NCBI RefSeq assembly: GCF_000383855.1
Contig: NZ_KB912877.1
Span: 2,995,579 to 3,059,578 of the forward strand
Direction: 5' to 3'
Source of the DNA: Methylobacter marinus A45
Lineage (GTDB): Bacteria; Pseudomonadota; Gammaproteobacteria; Methylococcales; Methylomonadaceae
DNA length: 64,000 bases
The notes beneath the pieces are model-generated. The model was not told the DNA's origin, made no database searches, and was given only the letters and a program-made list of their open reading frames with translations. The position numbers were made by a program, and so were the translations under genes. Numbering within the stretch: the first letter of the stretch is position 1; each line of letters starts with the position of its first letter. This document shows, piece after piece, positions 1 through 9,346 of this stretch.

Positions 1-1
1 C

Positions 2-673
2 AGAACCCCGCTCGCGACGGCCATTTTATATGCCTCGCAGATGGCCAATCCGGCCTTGAATCATGACAAGCGGCAGCGGTTTTCCCGGAAAATCCTGGAG
101 CGCCTGCAGTATCTGGAAAGACAGGTTAACGATATGCTGATTTTCGCCAAGGACGGGCGCCTGGCGATGGAAAGCTTTTTCCTGTCAGGCTTGCTTGATC
201 ATCTTAGCGAAGCTTTAAAAGACTATGCCGGCCAATGCGGTATCACCTGGCGGATCATCAATGATGCCGAGGATGATGTCATGCTCGGCAACCAGGATGC
301 CCTGCGCGGCGCGCTGATGAATATACTGAACAATGCCGTCGATGCGATCGGCCGGGGCGGCGATATACAGATTCGCGTGAGTCAATTTGATGACAATGTC
401 CGGTTTGTTATCGAGGATGATGGCCCCGGCATGGCGCCGGAGTTATGCCAACGGATTTTTGAGCCTTTTTTCTCGACCAAGACCAGCGGCACCGGTTTGG
501 GCCTGGCTGTCGTTGATAGCGTGGTCAGGGCTCACGGCGGCCAATGTGAGTGCATCTCGACGCTCGGCAGGGGCACGGTCTTTGCCTTAACCTTGCCTTG
601 CCTCGGGCAGCAGTTTAATCCATTGCCGGGCGGTTTTTCCGGTAAGAATCACAATCAGAGAGATGTAGCATGA
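2..673 (+). CDS. flrB: Flagellar two-component sensor kinase FlrB/FleS, C-terminal part
   Basis: The gene enters from the left edge: the reading frame is open from base 2 and starts with RTPLATAILYA, the residues that follow the phospho-accepting His in the H box, so that His lies just outside the window. Visible here are the end of the dimerisation domain and a full HATPase domain: N box (MNILNNAVDAIG), G1 (DDGPGMAPE), F box (IFEPFFSTK) and G2 (GTGLGLAVV). The stop overlaps the start of the next gene (ATGA), a sigma-54 response regulator, so the two form a kinase-regulator pair. In polar-flagellate gammaproteobacteria FlrB phosphorylates FlrC to switch on class III flagellar genes. Assignment rests on this context; the sensory part is not visible. 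Confidence 0.85.
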   Translation, partial: RTPLATAILYASQMANPALNHDKRQRFSRKILERLQYLERQVNDMLIFAKDGRLAMESFFLSGLLDHLSEALKDYAGQCGITWRIINDAEDDVMLGNQDALRGALMNILNNAVDAIGRGGDIQIRVSQFDDNVRFVIEDDGPGMAPELCQRIFEPFFSTKTSGTGLGLAVVDSVVRAHGGQCECISTLGRGTVFALTLPCLGQQFNPLPGGFSGKNHNQRDVA

Positions 674-2058
674 AACAGTACGATGTGCTTATCGTTGAGG
701 ATGATCTGGCGCTGTGCGAAGCGCTCTGCGACACGCTGGAAATAGAAGGGTATCGGGTCAGCGCCGCCGGCAATGGCACGGAAGCGCTGGGCAAGCTGGA
801 ACGCGACCAGTTTAAGTTGGTCGTCAGCGATGTGCAGATGCCGGTTATGGATGGTTTTTTGCTGCTGAAAAACATGCGCAATAAGTATCCGGAAACGCCG
901 GTACTGTTGATGACGGCTTATGGTACGGTTCCTAAAGCCGTGGAGGCTTTGCAGGCGGGCGCCTGCGATTATTTGATCAAGCCTTTCGAGGCCGATGCGC
1001 TGGTCGGCAAGGTGGCCGATTTTATAGGTGCAAGTGCCGATGAAGTGAATGCGGTAAGCCATGACAGAGTGGTTCAGGACCATGGCATGAAAAAGCTCTA
1101 CGCCCTGACCGCCAAGGTTGCCAGAACCGATGTGACGGTGCTGTTGCAGGGCGAAAGCGGTACCGGCAAGGAAGTCATTGCCCGATATATTCATCAAAAT
1201 TCCACTTATCATCGAGGTCCTTTTATCGCGGTCAATTGTGCCGCCATCCCCGAAAACATGCTGGAAGCGATGCTGTTCGGTTATGAGAAAGGCGCTTTCA
1301 CGGGCGCCGTCCAGGCCATGCCCGGAAAATTCGAACAGGCGCAGGACGGCACCTTGTTGCTGGATGAAATTGCGGAAATGGATTTGAATCTGCAGGCGAA
1401 GCTGTTGCGGGTGCTGCAGGAGAAAGAGGTCGAGCGCCTGGGCAGCCATAAAAAGATCCGGCTGAACGTCAGAATTTTGGCGGCTACCAATCTGAAGCTC
1501 AAGGAACAGCTGGAACAGGGGCGTTTTCGGGAGGATTTGTATTACCGGCTCAATGTATTCCCCATCACGATTCCGCCTCTACGCGACAGACCGGGCGATA
1601 TTTTGCCGCTGGCCAGGGAGTTGGTGCGCCGGCATGGCCGGCAAGGCAAAAAATTGCCCGAATTTAACCATCAGGCCGTCGAAAAAATGCTCGGCTACGC
1701 TTGGCCGGGCAATGTCAGGGAACTCGACAATATTGTCCAGCGGGCGCTGATTTTACGCACAGACGATACGATTGCCGCAGAGGATCTGGTATTTGAGGAT
1801 ATCGGCTCAATGACGGAGAAAATGCCAGGTCATACCCCGGAACGTCTACTTAAAGTGATTGATCCTAAAGATCAAAATCAGGAATTTGCCGGTTTGGGGG
1901 AGGGCGTGCGCTCGGTCGAGGAAAACATTATTTTGCAGACCTTGCAGATGGAAAACGGCAGCCGTAAAACCACCGCCGAAAAGCTCGGAATCAGCCCCAG
2001 GACCCTCAGGTATAAAATGGCCAGAATGAAAGAATCAGGCATCATTATTCCATGCTAA
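670..2058 (+). CDS. flrC: Sigma-54-dependent flagellar response regulator FlrC/FleR
   Basis: A 462-residue NtrC-type activator. The N-terminal receiver has the acidic pair E10-D11-D12 and phospho-acceptor D54 (SDVQMP), with the conserved Lys in LIKPFEAD. The central AAA+ domain carries Walker A GESGTGKE, the sigma-54 contact loop GAFTGA and Walker B LLLDEIAEM. The C-terminus is a Fis-type helix-turn-helix (EKLGISPRTLRYKMARMKESG region). It overlaps flrB by 4 bases. In the family it activates basal-body, hook and export genes with RpoN; a GG-N10-GC promoter lies directly downstream, before fliE. The name FlrC follows from the flagellar neighbours; FleR is the Pseudomonas name. Confidence 0.93.
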   Translation: MKQYDVLIVEDDLALCEALCDTLEIEGYRVSAAGNGTEALGKLERDQFKLVVSDVQMPVMDGFLLLKNMRNKYPETPVLLMTAYGTVPKAVEALQAGACDYLIKPFEADALVGKVADFIGASADEVNAVSHDRVVQDHGMKKLYALTAKVARTDVTVLLQGESGTGKEVIARYIHQNSTYHRGPFIAVNCAAIPENMLEAMLFGYEKGAFTGAVQAMPGKFEQAQDGTLLLDEIAEMDLNLQAKLLRVLQEKEVERLGSHKKIRLNVRILAATNLKLKEQLEQGRFREDLYYRLNVFPITIPPLRDRPGDILPLARELVRRHGRQGKKLPEFNHQAVEKMLGYAWPGNVRELDNIVQRALILRTDDTIAAEDLVFEDIGSMTEKMPGHTPERLLKVIDPKDQNQEFAGLGEGVRSVEENIILQTLQMENGSRKTTAEKLGISPRTLRYKMARMKESGIIIPC

Positions 2059-2063
2059 ACTAA

Positions 2064-2079
2064 TGGCATTAATTATGCA
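2064..2079 (+). promoter_or_regulatory. Sigma-54 (-24/-12) promoter for fliE
   Basis: TGGCATTAATTATGCA keeps the invariant GG and GC with 10 bases between them and resembles the consensus TGGCAC-N5-TTGC. It lies 39 bp upstream of the fliE start and just after flrC, which encodes the likely activator. Inferred from sequence only. Confidence 0.75.
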
Positions 2080-2117
2080 TGAAGCATCTGGTAGATGAAA
2101 ATTAAGAGGGAAAATCC

Positions 2118-2432
2118 ATGAGTGAGATGAATGTAAACCAGGTGCTGGCCCAGATGCGCGCCATGTCGCTTGAGGCCGGCTCTAAAGCGCGGGAAGCCGA
2201 CGCCGGCACTAGCGATTTCGCCGCCTTGTTGAAACAGTCCATCGATTCTGTCAACGACACCCAGCAAATGGCCGGCAAAATGGCGGAAGCGTTTGAGACA
2301 GGCGATGCCAATGTCAGTCTGGCCGAGGTGATGGTGGCATCCCAAAAGGCGAGCGTTTCATTCCAGGCCATGCTGCAAGTCAGAAATAAACTGGTTGAAG
2401 CCTATCAAGATGTCATGAACATGCCGATGTAG
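2118..2432 (+). CDS. fliE: Flagellar hook-basal body protein FliE
   Basis: A 104-residue protein of normal FliE length. The C-terminal half (SLAEVMVASQKASVSFQAML, then VRNKLVEAYQDVMNMPM) is the conserved FliE signature. FliE joins the MS ring (FliF) to the proximal rod and is exported by the flagellar type III system, hence no Sec signal. It is the first gene of fliEFGHIJK, follows the sigma-54 promoter at 2064, and is preceded by a good ribosome binding site (AGAGGGAAAA at about 2105-2114). Confidence 0.95.
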   Translation: MSEMNVNQVLAQMRAMSLEAGSKAREADAGTSDFAALLKQSIDSVNDTQQMAGKMAEAFETGDANVSLAEVMVASQKASVSFQAMLQVRNKLVEAYQDVMNMPM

Positions 2433-2453
2433 ATCAGGGATTGTTACTAGCAC

Positions 2454-4178
2454 ATGAGTGAACAAAACGGCAAGGACCTGGTTGAGGCCGGAAGCGGGCA
2501 AGCGTTGGCGGCCAAGAGCGAGGTTCATCCCGCGCTTAGAGGGCTGTCCGAACTGACCATGCCCCGTCAAATCGGCTTGATGCTCGGGTTGGCGCTCAGT
2601 GTCGCCATCGCGGTTGCCGTTGTGCTATGGTCGCAGGAGCCTTCCTATGGCCTGCTGTTTGCCGAAATCGGCGACAAGGATGCCGCCGACATTCTTGAAG
2701 TCCTCGATACGCAAGGCGTCAAATATAAAGTCGACACTCGTTCCGGCGCGATCATGGTGCCGGCCGACGAAGTGCGTGAGCTGAAGCTTAAACTGGCCGC
2801 TCAGGGATTACCCCGCAGTAAAAGCCTGGGTTATGACCTGCTGGACAAGGATCAGGGCTTCGGTACCAGTAAAAATGTTGAAATGATGCGCTTCCGGCGG
2901 GCTCTGGAAGGCGAGATCGCGCAGACCATCATGGCGATCCAGAATGTGAAATCGGCCCGGGTGCTGTTAGCCTTGCCCCAGCAGTCGGTGTTTGTGCGGG
3001 AGCGCAAGAAGCCCAGCGCCTCGGTCCTGGTGCACTTATATCAGGGCCGGTCACTGGATAAGGGGCAAGTCGAATCGATAATTCATTTGGTCGCCTCCAG
3101 TGTTCCTCAACTGGAAGCCGAGCAGGTCACCGTGGTCGATCAAAGAGGACAGTTGCTCAATAGCAGGGATTCGGCATCGGAGGTTTATCTGACCTCCAGG
3201 CAGTTTGAATACAAGAAAAATATTGAAGAGCACCTGATGGAGCGCATCAGCAATATTTTATCGCCCCTGGTCGGCCGGGACGGCATGCGCACGCAGATTT
3301 CAGCCGATATAGATTTTACCGAGACGGACAGAACGCAGGAAATGTTCAATCCCGACTTGCCGGCCTTAAGAAGCGAGCAGACATCCGAAGAGCAAAGTAC
3401 TTTGTCCGCCGTGCAAGGCATTCCCGGCGCCTTGTCCAACCAGCCCACGCCCGCCGGTATCGCGCCGGAAACGGCAGCCGGGCAGAATTCTGCCGCGAAC
3501 CCGGCAAAAGCATCCGGTTCAGCGACAAAAACCGCCACCCGAAATTTCGAACTCGATAAAACCATCACGCATACGCGTCTGGCCACCGGCATATTGCGCC
3601 GTTTGTCCGTCGCCGTCGTTGTCGACGACCGGCATATAACCCAGGCGGACGGGACGATAAAAACCCAGCCTTACGCCCAGGAAGATATCAATCGCTTCAG
3701 CGACCTGGTCAGGCAGGCTGTCGGTTTCGACAACAGCCGCGGCGATCAGGTGACTGTCACCAATGTCGCATTCAGGGGGGCGGAGGAAATGGAGGCCTTG
3801 CCCGAGGCCCCGGTTTGGGAACGGGCCTGGTTTCTCGACCTGATAAAACAGGTGGCGGCGGTATTGGCGCTGGTATTGCTGTTTTTGGGTGTATTAAGGC
3901 CCACTTTCCGCAGTCTGGTCGGGCGCGAGGCCGAAGAGAAAAAAGCCGATGCGGCGACAGAAGCGGAGAGCGGAGCGGCTAATGACAACAAAGACGGCGT
4001 GCCTGTGGCGGTGCCGGCCGAGCAATACGCGGCTCCGCAGCCGATGGAAATGGACGACCTGCTGCTCTTGTCGGCCCCTCAGAGCTACGAGAAACGTCTG
4101 GAATATGTGCAAAGGCTGGTCGATGAAGATCCGAAACTAGTCGCGCAAGTCATTAAATCATGGGTTAGAGATGGCTAA
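2454..4178 (+). CDS. fliF: Flagellar MS-ring protein FliF
   Basis: A 574-residue protein. One membrane helix lies near residues 43-62 (GLMLGLALSVAIAVAVVLW). It is followed by the ring-building motifs with a periplasmic domain including MMRFRRALEGEIAQTI and ARVLLALPQQSVF, a low-complexity Ala/Pro/Thr linker around 325-365, and a second helix near 458-478 (VAAVLALVLLFLGVL). The C-terminal cytoplasmic tail holds the FliG-binding segment (YEKRLEYVQRLVDEDPKLVA). FliF forms the inner-membrane ring on which the motor and export gate assemble. The end overlaps fliG by 8 bases. Start chosen at ATG 2454; its ribosome binding site is weak. Confidence 0.96.
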   Translation: MSEQNGKDLVEAGSGQALAAKSEVHPALRGLSELTMPRQIGLMLGLALSVAIAVAVVLWSQEPSYGLLFAEIGDKDAADILEVLDTQGVKYKVDTRSGAIMVPADEVRELKLKLAAQGLPRSKSLGYDLLDKDQGFGTSKNVEMMRFRRALEGEIAQTIMAIQNVKSARVLLALPQQSVFVRERKKPSASVLVHLYQGRSLDKGQVESIIHLVASSVPQLEAEQVTVVDQRGQLLNSRDSASEVYLTSRQFEYKKNIEEHLMERISNILSPLVGRDGMRTQISADIDFTETDRTQEMFNPDLPALRSEQTSEEQSTLSAVQGIPGALSNQPTPAGIAPETAAGQNSAANPAKASGSATKTATRNFELDKTITHTRLATGILRRLSVAVVVDDRHITQADGTIKTQPYAQEDINRFSDLVRQAVGFDNSRGDQVTVTNVAFRGAEEMEALPEAPVWERAWFLDLIKQVAAVLALVLLFLGVLRPTFRSLVGREAEEKKADAATEAESGAANDNKDGVPVAVPAEQYAAPQPMEMDDLLLLSAPQSYEKRLEYVQRLVDEDPKLVAQVIKSWVRDG

Positions 4179-5175
4179 CGATATAGATTTGACGCGGACC
4201 GAGCGTGGCGCATTGTTATTATTTGCGCTGGGTCAGGAAAGAGCCACGGCCGTGTTGAGGCATATGGGGCCGAGGGAGGTGCAGCTCATAGGTTCGACGA
4301 TGGCGACTTTGGGCAGCATTTCGCCGGAAATGGTCGATGTGGTGCTGGAGGAGTTTATTGTCGCGGTGAGAAACCAGACGGCACTGGGCATTGATTCGGA
4401 GGAATATATTCGCAATGTATTGACCAATGCCTTGGGCGCCGACAAAGCCAGCAGCATTATCGACCGGATTTTGCTCGGCGGCAGGAGCAAGGGCATCGAG
4501 CAATTGAAATGGATGGATACGCGCGCCATCGCCGATTTGGTGCGTTCCGAGCATCCGCAGATCGTCGCGATCATTTTATCCTTGCTGGACAGTGACCAGG
4601 CGGCCGATATCATGATGTTCCTGCCTGAAAACATGCGCTCCGATCTGCTGATGAGAATTGCTTCCATAGAAGGGGTGCAGCCATCCGCGTTGCGGGAACT
4701 GGATGACATTATGGAAAAGCAGTTGACGGGCGGCGAGAATATCAAATCCTCATCCATCGGCGGCATTAACACGGCCGCCAATATTTTAAATCTTATGGAA
4801 GGGGCGGTCAGTGATGTGCTGCTGGAGGAAATAGCCGAAAGCAAGGCCGAACTGGCGCAAAAAATACAAGATAAGATGTTTGTCTTTGAAGATCTGCTTT
4901 CGTTGGATAACCGGGGGATGGAAAAACTGTTGCGGGAAGTTTCAACCGATCAGTTGCTGCTGGCGTTGCGCGGCGTCAGCGACGGGCTTAAGAATAAAAT
5001 ATTCGGCAGTATGTCCAGGCGGGCGGCTGAGATGCTGCGGGATGACCTGGAGGCCGCACCGCCTACCAAATTGAGTGAAGTGGAGATGGCGCAGAAGGAT
5101 GTTCTGGCGATTGCCAGAAAGCTGGCTGATTCGGGCGAGATTAATTTTGGCGGCGGCGGCGATGTGCTCATCTAA
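4171..5175 (+). CDS. fliG: Flagellar motor switch protein FliG
   Basis: A 334-residue protein with the three FliG domains: N-terminal FliF-binding region, middle domain with the EHPQ motif (VRSEHPQIVAIILSLL) and C-terminal torque domain (KMFVFEDLLSLDNRGMEKLL) with the charged residues that meet the stator. FliG, with FliM and FliN elsewhere in the genome, sets rotation direction. Overlaps fliF at its start and fliH at its end, as expected for translational coupling in this operon. Confidence 0.97.
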   Translation: MANDIDLTRTERGALLLFALGQERATAVLRHMGPREVQLIGSTMATLGSISPEMVDVVLEEFIVAVRNQTALGIDSEEYIRNVLTNALGADKASSIIDRILLGGRSKGIEQLKWMDTRAIADLVRSEHPQIVAIILSLLDSDQAADIMMFLPENMRSDLLMRIASIEGVQPSALRELDDIMEKQLTGGENIKSSSIGGINTAANILNLMEGAVSDVLLEEIAESKAELAQKIQDKMFVFEDLLSLDNRGMEKLLREVSTDQLLLALRGVSDGLKNKIFGSMSRRAAEMLRDDLEAAPPTKLSEVEMAQKDVLAIARKLADSGEINFGGGGDVLI

Positions 5176-5977
5176 ATCAAACGGCTTTTCCTCCTCCGAA
5201 CTGGCGCTGCTGAAATTATGGGACGTGCCCGATGTGTCTGGTGCCGAGACGGTGGCAATATCGGAGCCCGTCGATATCGATGAAGAGCCGACGCCGGTTT
5301 TGACGGTTGAGGAAATTGAATTGATGCAAAAGCAGGCCTATGACGAGGCATTTGCTCAAGGCAATAAGGAAGGGTTCCGGCAGGGCTTCGAAGACGGCGC
5401 GAAAAAAGGCTACGAGGAAAATGCGCACTTGCTGCGTGAACAGGGGGCCATGTTTGCCAGTCTTCTTGAATCCCTGAGCGAGCCGTTCAAAGCGCTCGAT
5501 GAAGAAGTTGAAAAAGAGCTGGTCAGGCTCGCTATAAGCATCGCCACGCAAATTATCCGACGCGAAATCAAAATGGACGCGGGGCAAGTGGTTGCCGCGG
5601 TCAAGGAGGCGGTCAGGGTGCTGCCATTGGCCTCGCAAAAAATCAGCTTGCATCTGCATCCGGACGATGCCGAGTTGGTGCGTTCCGCATTGTCGCTGGA
5701 TGAGATGTCGCCGCCTTGGCGCATTATCGAGGATCCGCTGATTACGCGCGGCGGCTGTAAAGTCGATACCGAGGTTTCGCATATTGACGCCACGATAGAA
5801 AACCGTTTGGCTGCCGTGATAGCGAATTTGTTCGGCGGTGAACGCGCGCAAGACTGCAGGGAGGCGGAGAGGGTCCCTGCTAGGGCGCAGGGAGCAGACG
5901 CCGGCGACGGCATGGATGAAGGCGGTGGAGCACCAAAAGCAGACGCTTTAGGCGAAGCGGAGGCTAAAAATCCGTGA
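5162..5977 (+). CDS. fliH: Flagellar export ATPase regulator FliH
   Basis: About 271 residues from ATG 5162, which overlaps the last 14 bases of fliG. The open frame extends upstream inside fliG, but that part (rich in W, R and M) is a shadow. The protein has an acidic N-terminus, a Gly-periodic helix (EAFAQGNKEGFRQGFEDGAK) that matches the GxxxG repeats of FliH, and a C-terminal FliH/HrpE domain (LVRLAISIATQIIRREI, LHLHPDDAELV, ITRGGCKVDTEVSHIDATI). FliH dimers hold the FliI ATPase and link it to FliN. The last 50 residues are a low-complexity Ala/Gly/Glu tail that looks dispensable. GTGA overlap with fliI. Confidence 0.92.
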   Translation: MCSSKSNGFSSSELALLKLWDVPDVSGAETVAISEPVDIDEEPTPVLTVEEIELMQKQAYDEAFAQGNKEGFRQGFEDGAKKGYEENAHLLREQGAMFASLLESLSEPFKALDEEVEKELVRLAISIATQIIRREIKMDAGQVVAAVKEAVRVLPLASQKISLHLHPDDAELVRSALSLDEMSPPWRIIEDPLITRGGCKVDTEVSHIDATIENRLAAVIANLFGGERAQDCREAERVPARAQGADAGDGMDEGGGAPKADALGEAEAKNP

Positions 5978-7329
5978 TTCCTGACGTCGATCGGTCTCGA
6001 ATCTGGCTGGCTCGGTTGAAACCTTATGCCGAAAGATTGCAGGAAGCGCCTGAGCTGATTGTTGAGGGCAAGCTGTCGCGCATGGTCGGGTTGACGCTGG
6101 AGGCGATTGGATGCCGGGCCGCCATCGGCTCCCGCTGCCAGATCGAAACCAAAAGCGGCAGGATTATTGAAGCCGAAGTGGTCGGTTTTGCCGGTGCGCG
6201 GGTGTTTTTGATGGCGACCGGAGAGCTGCATGGGCTCGAGCCTGATTGCCGCGTGATTCCGATGGGCAAGGGCAGTCTGGCCAAGGTGGGGTTCGGTTTG
6301 CTCGGGCGGGTTCTGGATGGTTCCTGCAGGCCGCTCGACGGCAAGGGTCCGCTTAAAGCCGATGAGCAGATTTCGCTGACCGGAACGCCGATTAATCCGT
6401 TATCGAGAAAGCCGATTCGCGAGCCGCTCGATGTCGGCGTCAGGGCGATCAATTCAATGCTGTGCGTGGGGCGTGGGCAGCGCATGGGCTTGTTTGCCGG
6501 GACCGGCGTCGGCAAGAGTATTCTGCTGGGCATGATGACCAAGTTTACGACCGCCGATATCGTGGTCGTCGGTCTGATCGGCGAGCGAGGTCGAGAAGTT
6601 AACGAGTTTGTGCAGAAAATCCTGGGCGAGAACGGTCTGAAAAGAGCCGTTGTCGTCGCGACGCCGGCGGATGACCCGCCGTTGATGCGTGTGCATGGGG
6701 CGCTTCTGGCTACCAGTATTGCCGAATATTTCCGCGATCAGGGGCTGGATGTGCTGCTGCTGATGGACTCATTGACGCGGTTTGCGCAGGCTCACCGGGA
6801 AATCGCCCTGGCGATAGGCGAGCCGCCCGCTACCAAGGGCTATCCTCCATCCATCTTCGCCAAACTGCCGCATCTGGCGGAACGGGCCGGTAATGCCGAT
6901 GAAGGCGGCGGGTCCATAACGGCATTCTATACGGTATTGGCCGAGGGCGATGACACGAATGACCCTATCGCCGATTCGGCCCGCGGCGTCCTGGACGGGC
7001 ATATTGTCCTGTCCAGAAACCTGGCGGAAGCCGGGCATTTTCCGGCGATCGATATCGAAGCCTCGGTTAGCCGTGTCATGCCCGATATTGTTGATGAGGC
7101 GCATCTGCAGATGGCGCGAGAAGTGCGCAGACTCTATTCTCTTTATCAACAAAACCGCGACTTGATCAGTGTCGGCGCTTATCAGCGCGGCGCTGATCCT
7201 AGAATCGATAAAGCCATCGAGAAAAATGCCGCGATTTTGGCGTTCCTGCAGCAAGACATGAATGAGCCTGTCGACATGAGCCGGAGTCTCAGCGATTTGC
7301 AAATTTTACTGGGCATCAAAAATGAGTGA
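5974..7329 (+). CDS. fliI: Flagellum-specific ATPase FliI
   Basis: A 451-residue F1-beta-like ATPase starting at GTG 5974 (GTGA overlap with fliH). Walker A is GLFAGTGVGKS near residues 170-180 and Walker B is LDVLLLMDSLTRFA. The segment ATKGYPPSIFAKLPHLAERAG is the family signature. With FliH and FliJ it delivers rod, hook and filament subunits to the export gate. Length is normal. Confidence 0.97.
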   Translation: MIPDVDRSRIWLARLKPYAERLQEAPELIVEGKLSRMVGLTLEAIGCRAAIGSRCQIETKSGRIIEAEVVGFAGARVFLMATGELHGLEPDCRVIPMGKGSLAKVGFGLLGRVLDGSCRPLDGKGPLKADEQISLTGTPINPLSRKPIREPLDVGVRAINSMLCVGRGQRMGLFAGTGVGKSILLGMMTKFTTADIVVVGLIGERGREVNEFVQKILGENGLKRAVVVATPADDPPLMRVHGALLATSIAEYFRDQGLDVLLLMDSLTRFAQAHREIALAIGEPPATKGYPPSIFAKLPHLAERAGNADEGGGSITAFYTVLAEGDDTNDPIADSARGVLDGHIVLSRNLAEAGHFPAIDIEASVSRVMPDIVDEAHLQMAREVRRLYSLYQQNRDLISVGAYQRGADPRIDKAIEKNAAILAFLQQDMNEPVDMSRSLSDLQILLGIKNE

Positions 7330-7338
7330 GGCGCATAA

Positions 7339-7797
7339 GTGAAAAGGTCACAGCGTATTCAAACGATCGTCGAGATTAAGGCGTCCCAGGAAAAAAATTC
7401 CCTGGAAGTCTTAGGAGCGGTGCAGCGGAAAAAGGCCGAATTGCAGGCGCAGCTGGATAATTTGAAGCAGTACCGGCAGGAATACCAGGAGCGGTTTGAC
7501 CGGCTCGGCGGAGGCGGCGTCAAGGTTGCGCAATTGTTGGAATTTAGGTCGTTTATTGAAAAGCTGGATAAGGCCATAGCGGGGCAGGAACAGGCGATGC
7601 GGGCCATGGATGCCGACCTGGCGGCCAAAAGAAAGGTTTGGGAAAGCGCGCATCAGCAAACCAATAGCCTGCGCAAGGTTTGTGATTCCGCTTTGCAGAC
7701 TGAGACCAGGCAGGCCGGCAAACTTGAGCAGGCCGCGCAGGACGAGTGGGCATCGAGATTTTTCCAAAGCAGTTCGGGTGGCGCGAAAAATGCTTAA
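7339..7797 (+). CDS. fliJ: Flagellar export chaperone FliJ
   Basis: A 152-residue, almost wholly coiled-coil protein starting at GTG 7339, 9 bp after fliI. Heptad-rich sequence (KKAELQAQLDNLKQYRQEYQ) and position after fliI identify FliJ, which sits in the FliI hexamer like the gamma subunit of F1. FliJ is poorly conserved, so the call leans on context and shape. Confidence 0.85.
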   Translation: MKRSQRIQTIVEIKASQEKNSLEVLGAVQRKKAELQAQLDNLKQYRQEYQERFDRLGGGGVKVAQLLEFRSFIEKLDKAIAGQEQAMRAMDADLAAKRKVWESAHQQTNSLRKVCDSALQTETRQAGKLEQAAQDEWASRFFQSSSGGAKNA

Positions 7798-7826
7798 TAG
7801 GCCTTCAGGATTTTAGGAGAATTGAT

Positions 7827-9206
7827 ATGAATGTAGACAGCGCGAGATTTCCCTCTTTGCCGGTTCAGGGGAGCGCTAAAGAAGCGTCGCCGTCTTTAGC
7901 GGCGGATGGCGCGATGCCCGAAGGCTTTGCAGACACCTTGATGGCGCGGATTGAAATGCTGATCGAATCCAAAGGCTACAGTTTGCCTAAGTCCCCGCAG
8001 GAGGCTGGCGGGCTCGAAAATATCAATGCGCGCCTTACCGGCTTGCCGCTCGATAAGGCTGATGCGCAAGAGCTTGCCGCTTTATTCGGCAAGGACTTGC
8101 CGGCGGCCTCGGAAATAAATGCCAGTGAGGATCTTGAAGCCGTGCTGGTTACTTTAAAGGATATACTAAAGTATGTTGCCAAAGGCGAGGCTGCGCAGGG
8201 CATGGTGGCGCCCGAGTTGGAGGATGGCGAGTTGGAGAGGGCGCAGATCGACGATAAAATTGAAACGGTCATGGGACATGCGGGTCAAAATGCGGCTGTT
8301 ATCGTGATGGTTCCCGAACAGACGGCTGCTCACAGGCATACGGAGCCAGCCAGCGACGATCAATTTAACGATCAGGTTGGTGATGTCCGGGGAAGTGACG
8401 CGTTATTGACGGCTGTCGACGCTTCGCCTGTTGCCATGCTGTCCGCACCGGAAACCACCGGCAATGAGCTGGCACGCGCGGCAGCCAGTCAAGAGAAGAC
8501 GATTCCCGGTTTGACAAAGGCGATGCCTGAAGCAGGTCAGCCGCAGGCTTCGGGCGAGGATGCAGTGTCCGCTGATTTTGGCCAACAGGAAGAGGTTCTG
8601 GGGCAGACTCTCCTGCGGGAGCCGGGCAGCGAATTAAGTTCTCCTGGCAAAGAGGGTAAAGCGGAAAAGTCGATGCAAAGCGAGGGGCAGCTTCCTGTAG
8701 TAGATGGAGAGAAAACCCTGCCTCGGGTTACGGCGGATCTTAAGCAGGTAATGGATAATAAAATCGATATGCCGGCCATTACCAAGCCCATCGCGCATCC
8801 GGATTGGCATCAGGAGCTCGGGGAGCGGATCATCTGGATGAGCAATAAGGCAATAACGGCAGCGGAAATCAAGCTGAATCCTCAGCAATTAGGGCCGGTT
8901 TCTGTCCGGGTCGATGTTAATCAGGATCAGGCGTCGGTCGCTTTTACCGCTCAGAATGCGGTGGTAAGGGAGGCGCTTGAAGCCGCTATTCCCAAGTTAA
9001 GAGACATGATGAGCGCACAGCAGCTCAATCTGGCCGATGTCAATGTCGCACAGAATTTTTCCTCTGGCCAGGAGCAATCTCATCGTTTCGCTCAAACAGC
9101 CGATGCCAGGACACATGGCTCCGTACCCATTGCGGCTGATGCGGCGGAGGAGCTCGCCAGCGGTCGGGCGGCTGTCAGCAATGGTTTGCTCAGCCTCTAT
9201 GCCTAG
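7827..9206 (+). CDS. fliK: Flagellar hook-length control protein FliK
   Basis: 459 residues from ATG 7827, chosen because TAGGAGA lies 6 bases upstream; the frame is open further upstream inside fliJ but lacks a signal. The long middle part is low-complexity (Ala, Glu, Gly, Gln), as in FliK rulers. The C-terminal Flg_hook domain is clear: WHQELGERIIWMSNKAIT, ITAAEIKLNPQQLGPVSVRV and VREALEAAIPKLRDMM. FliK measures hook length and switches export from hook to filament subunits. It ends the flagellar run; fliL and fliM are not downstream here. Confidence 0.9.
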   Translation: MNVDSARFPSLPVQGSAKEASPSLAADGAMPEGFADTLMARIEMLIESKGYSLPKSPQEAGGLENINARLTGLPLDKADAQELAALFGKDLPAASEINASEDLEAVLVTLKDILKYVAKGEAAQGMVAPELEDGELERAQIDDKIETVMGHAGQNAAVIVMVPEQTAAHRHTEPASDDQFNDQVGDVRGSDALLTAVDASPVAMLSAPETTGNELARAAASQEKTIPGLTKAMPEAGQPQASGEDAVSADFGQQEEVLGQTLLREPGSELSSPGKEGKAEKSMQSEGQLPVVDGEKTLPRVTADLKQVMDNKIDMPAITKPIAHPDWHQELGERIIWMSNKAITAAEIKLNPQQLGPVSVRVDVNQDQASVAFTAQNAVVREALEAAIPKLRDMMSAQQLNLADVNVAQNFSSGQEQSHRFAQTADARTHGSVPIAADAAEELASGRAAVSNGLLSLYA

Positions 9207-9226
9207 TACTCAGTCAATTTAATTAT

Positions 9227-9346
9227 GATGGGTAAATTGTAGGTGCGAATGATGGGTAAATTGTAGGTGCGAATTCATTTATGCCCTATGGGTACTGGTG
9301 GCTTGAGGGTATTCGCACTCTATGACTGCCCTACAAATTTTACTCG
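9227..9346. repeat. MITE/REP-like element with tandem 24-bp direct repeat
   Basis: Two perfect tandem 24-bp units (9227-9250 and 9251-9274; core GGTAAATTGTAGGTGCGAAT) are followed at 9311-9343 by an interrupted inverted copy (ATTCGCAC, then CCTACAAATTTTAC). The arrangement looks like a decayed miniature inverted-repeat element placed in the gap between fliK and rpsF. No coding content. Confidence 0.6.

Noticed and set aside
655-1449. 264-codon open frame antisense to flrC
   Set aside because: Shadow frame inside a certain sigma-54 regulator gene, no signals.
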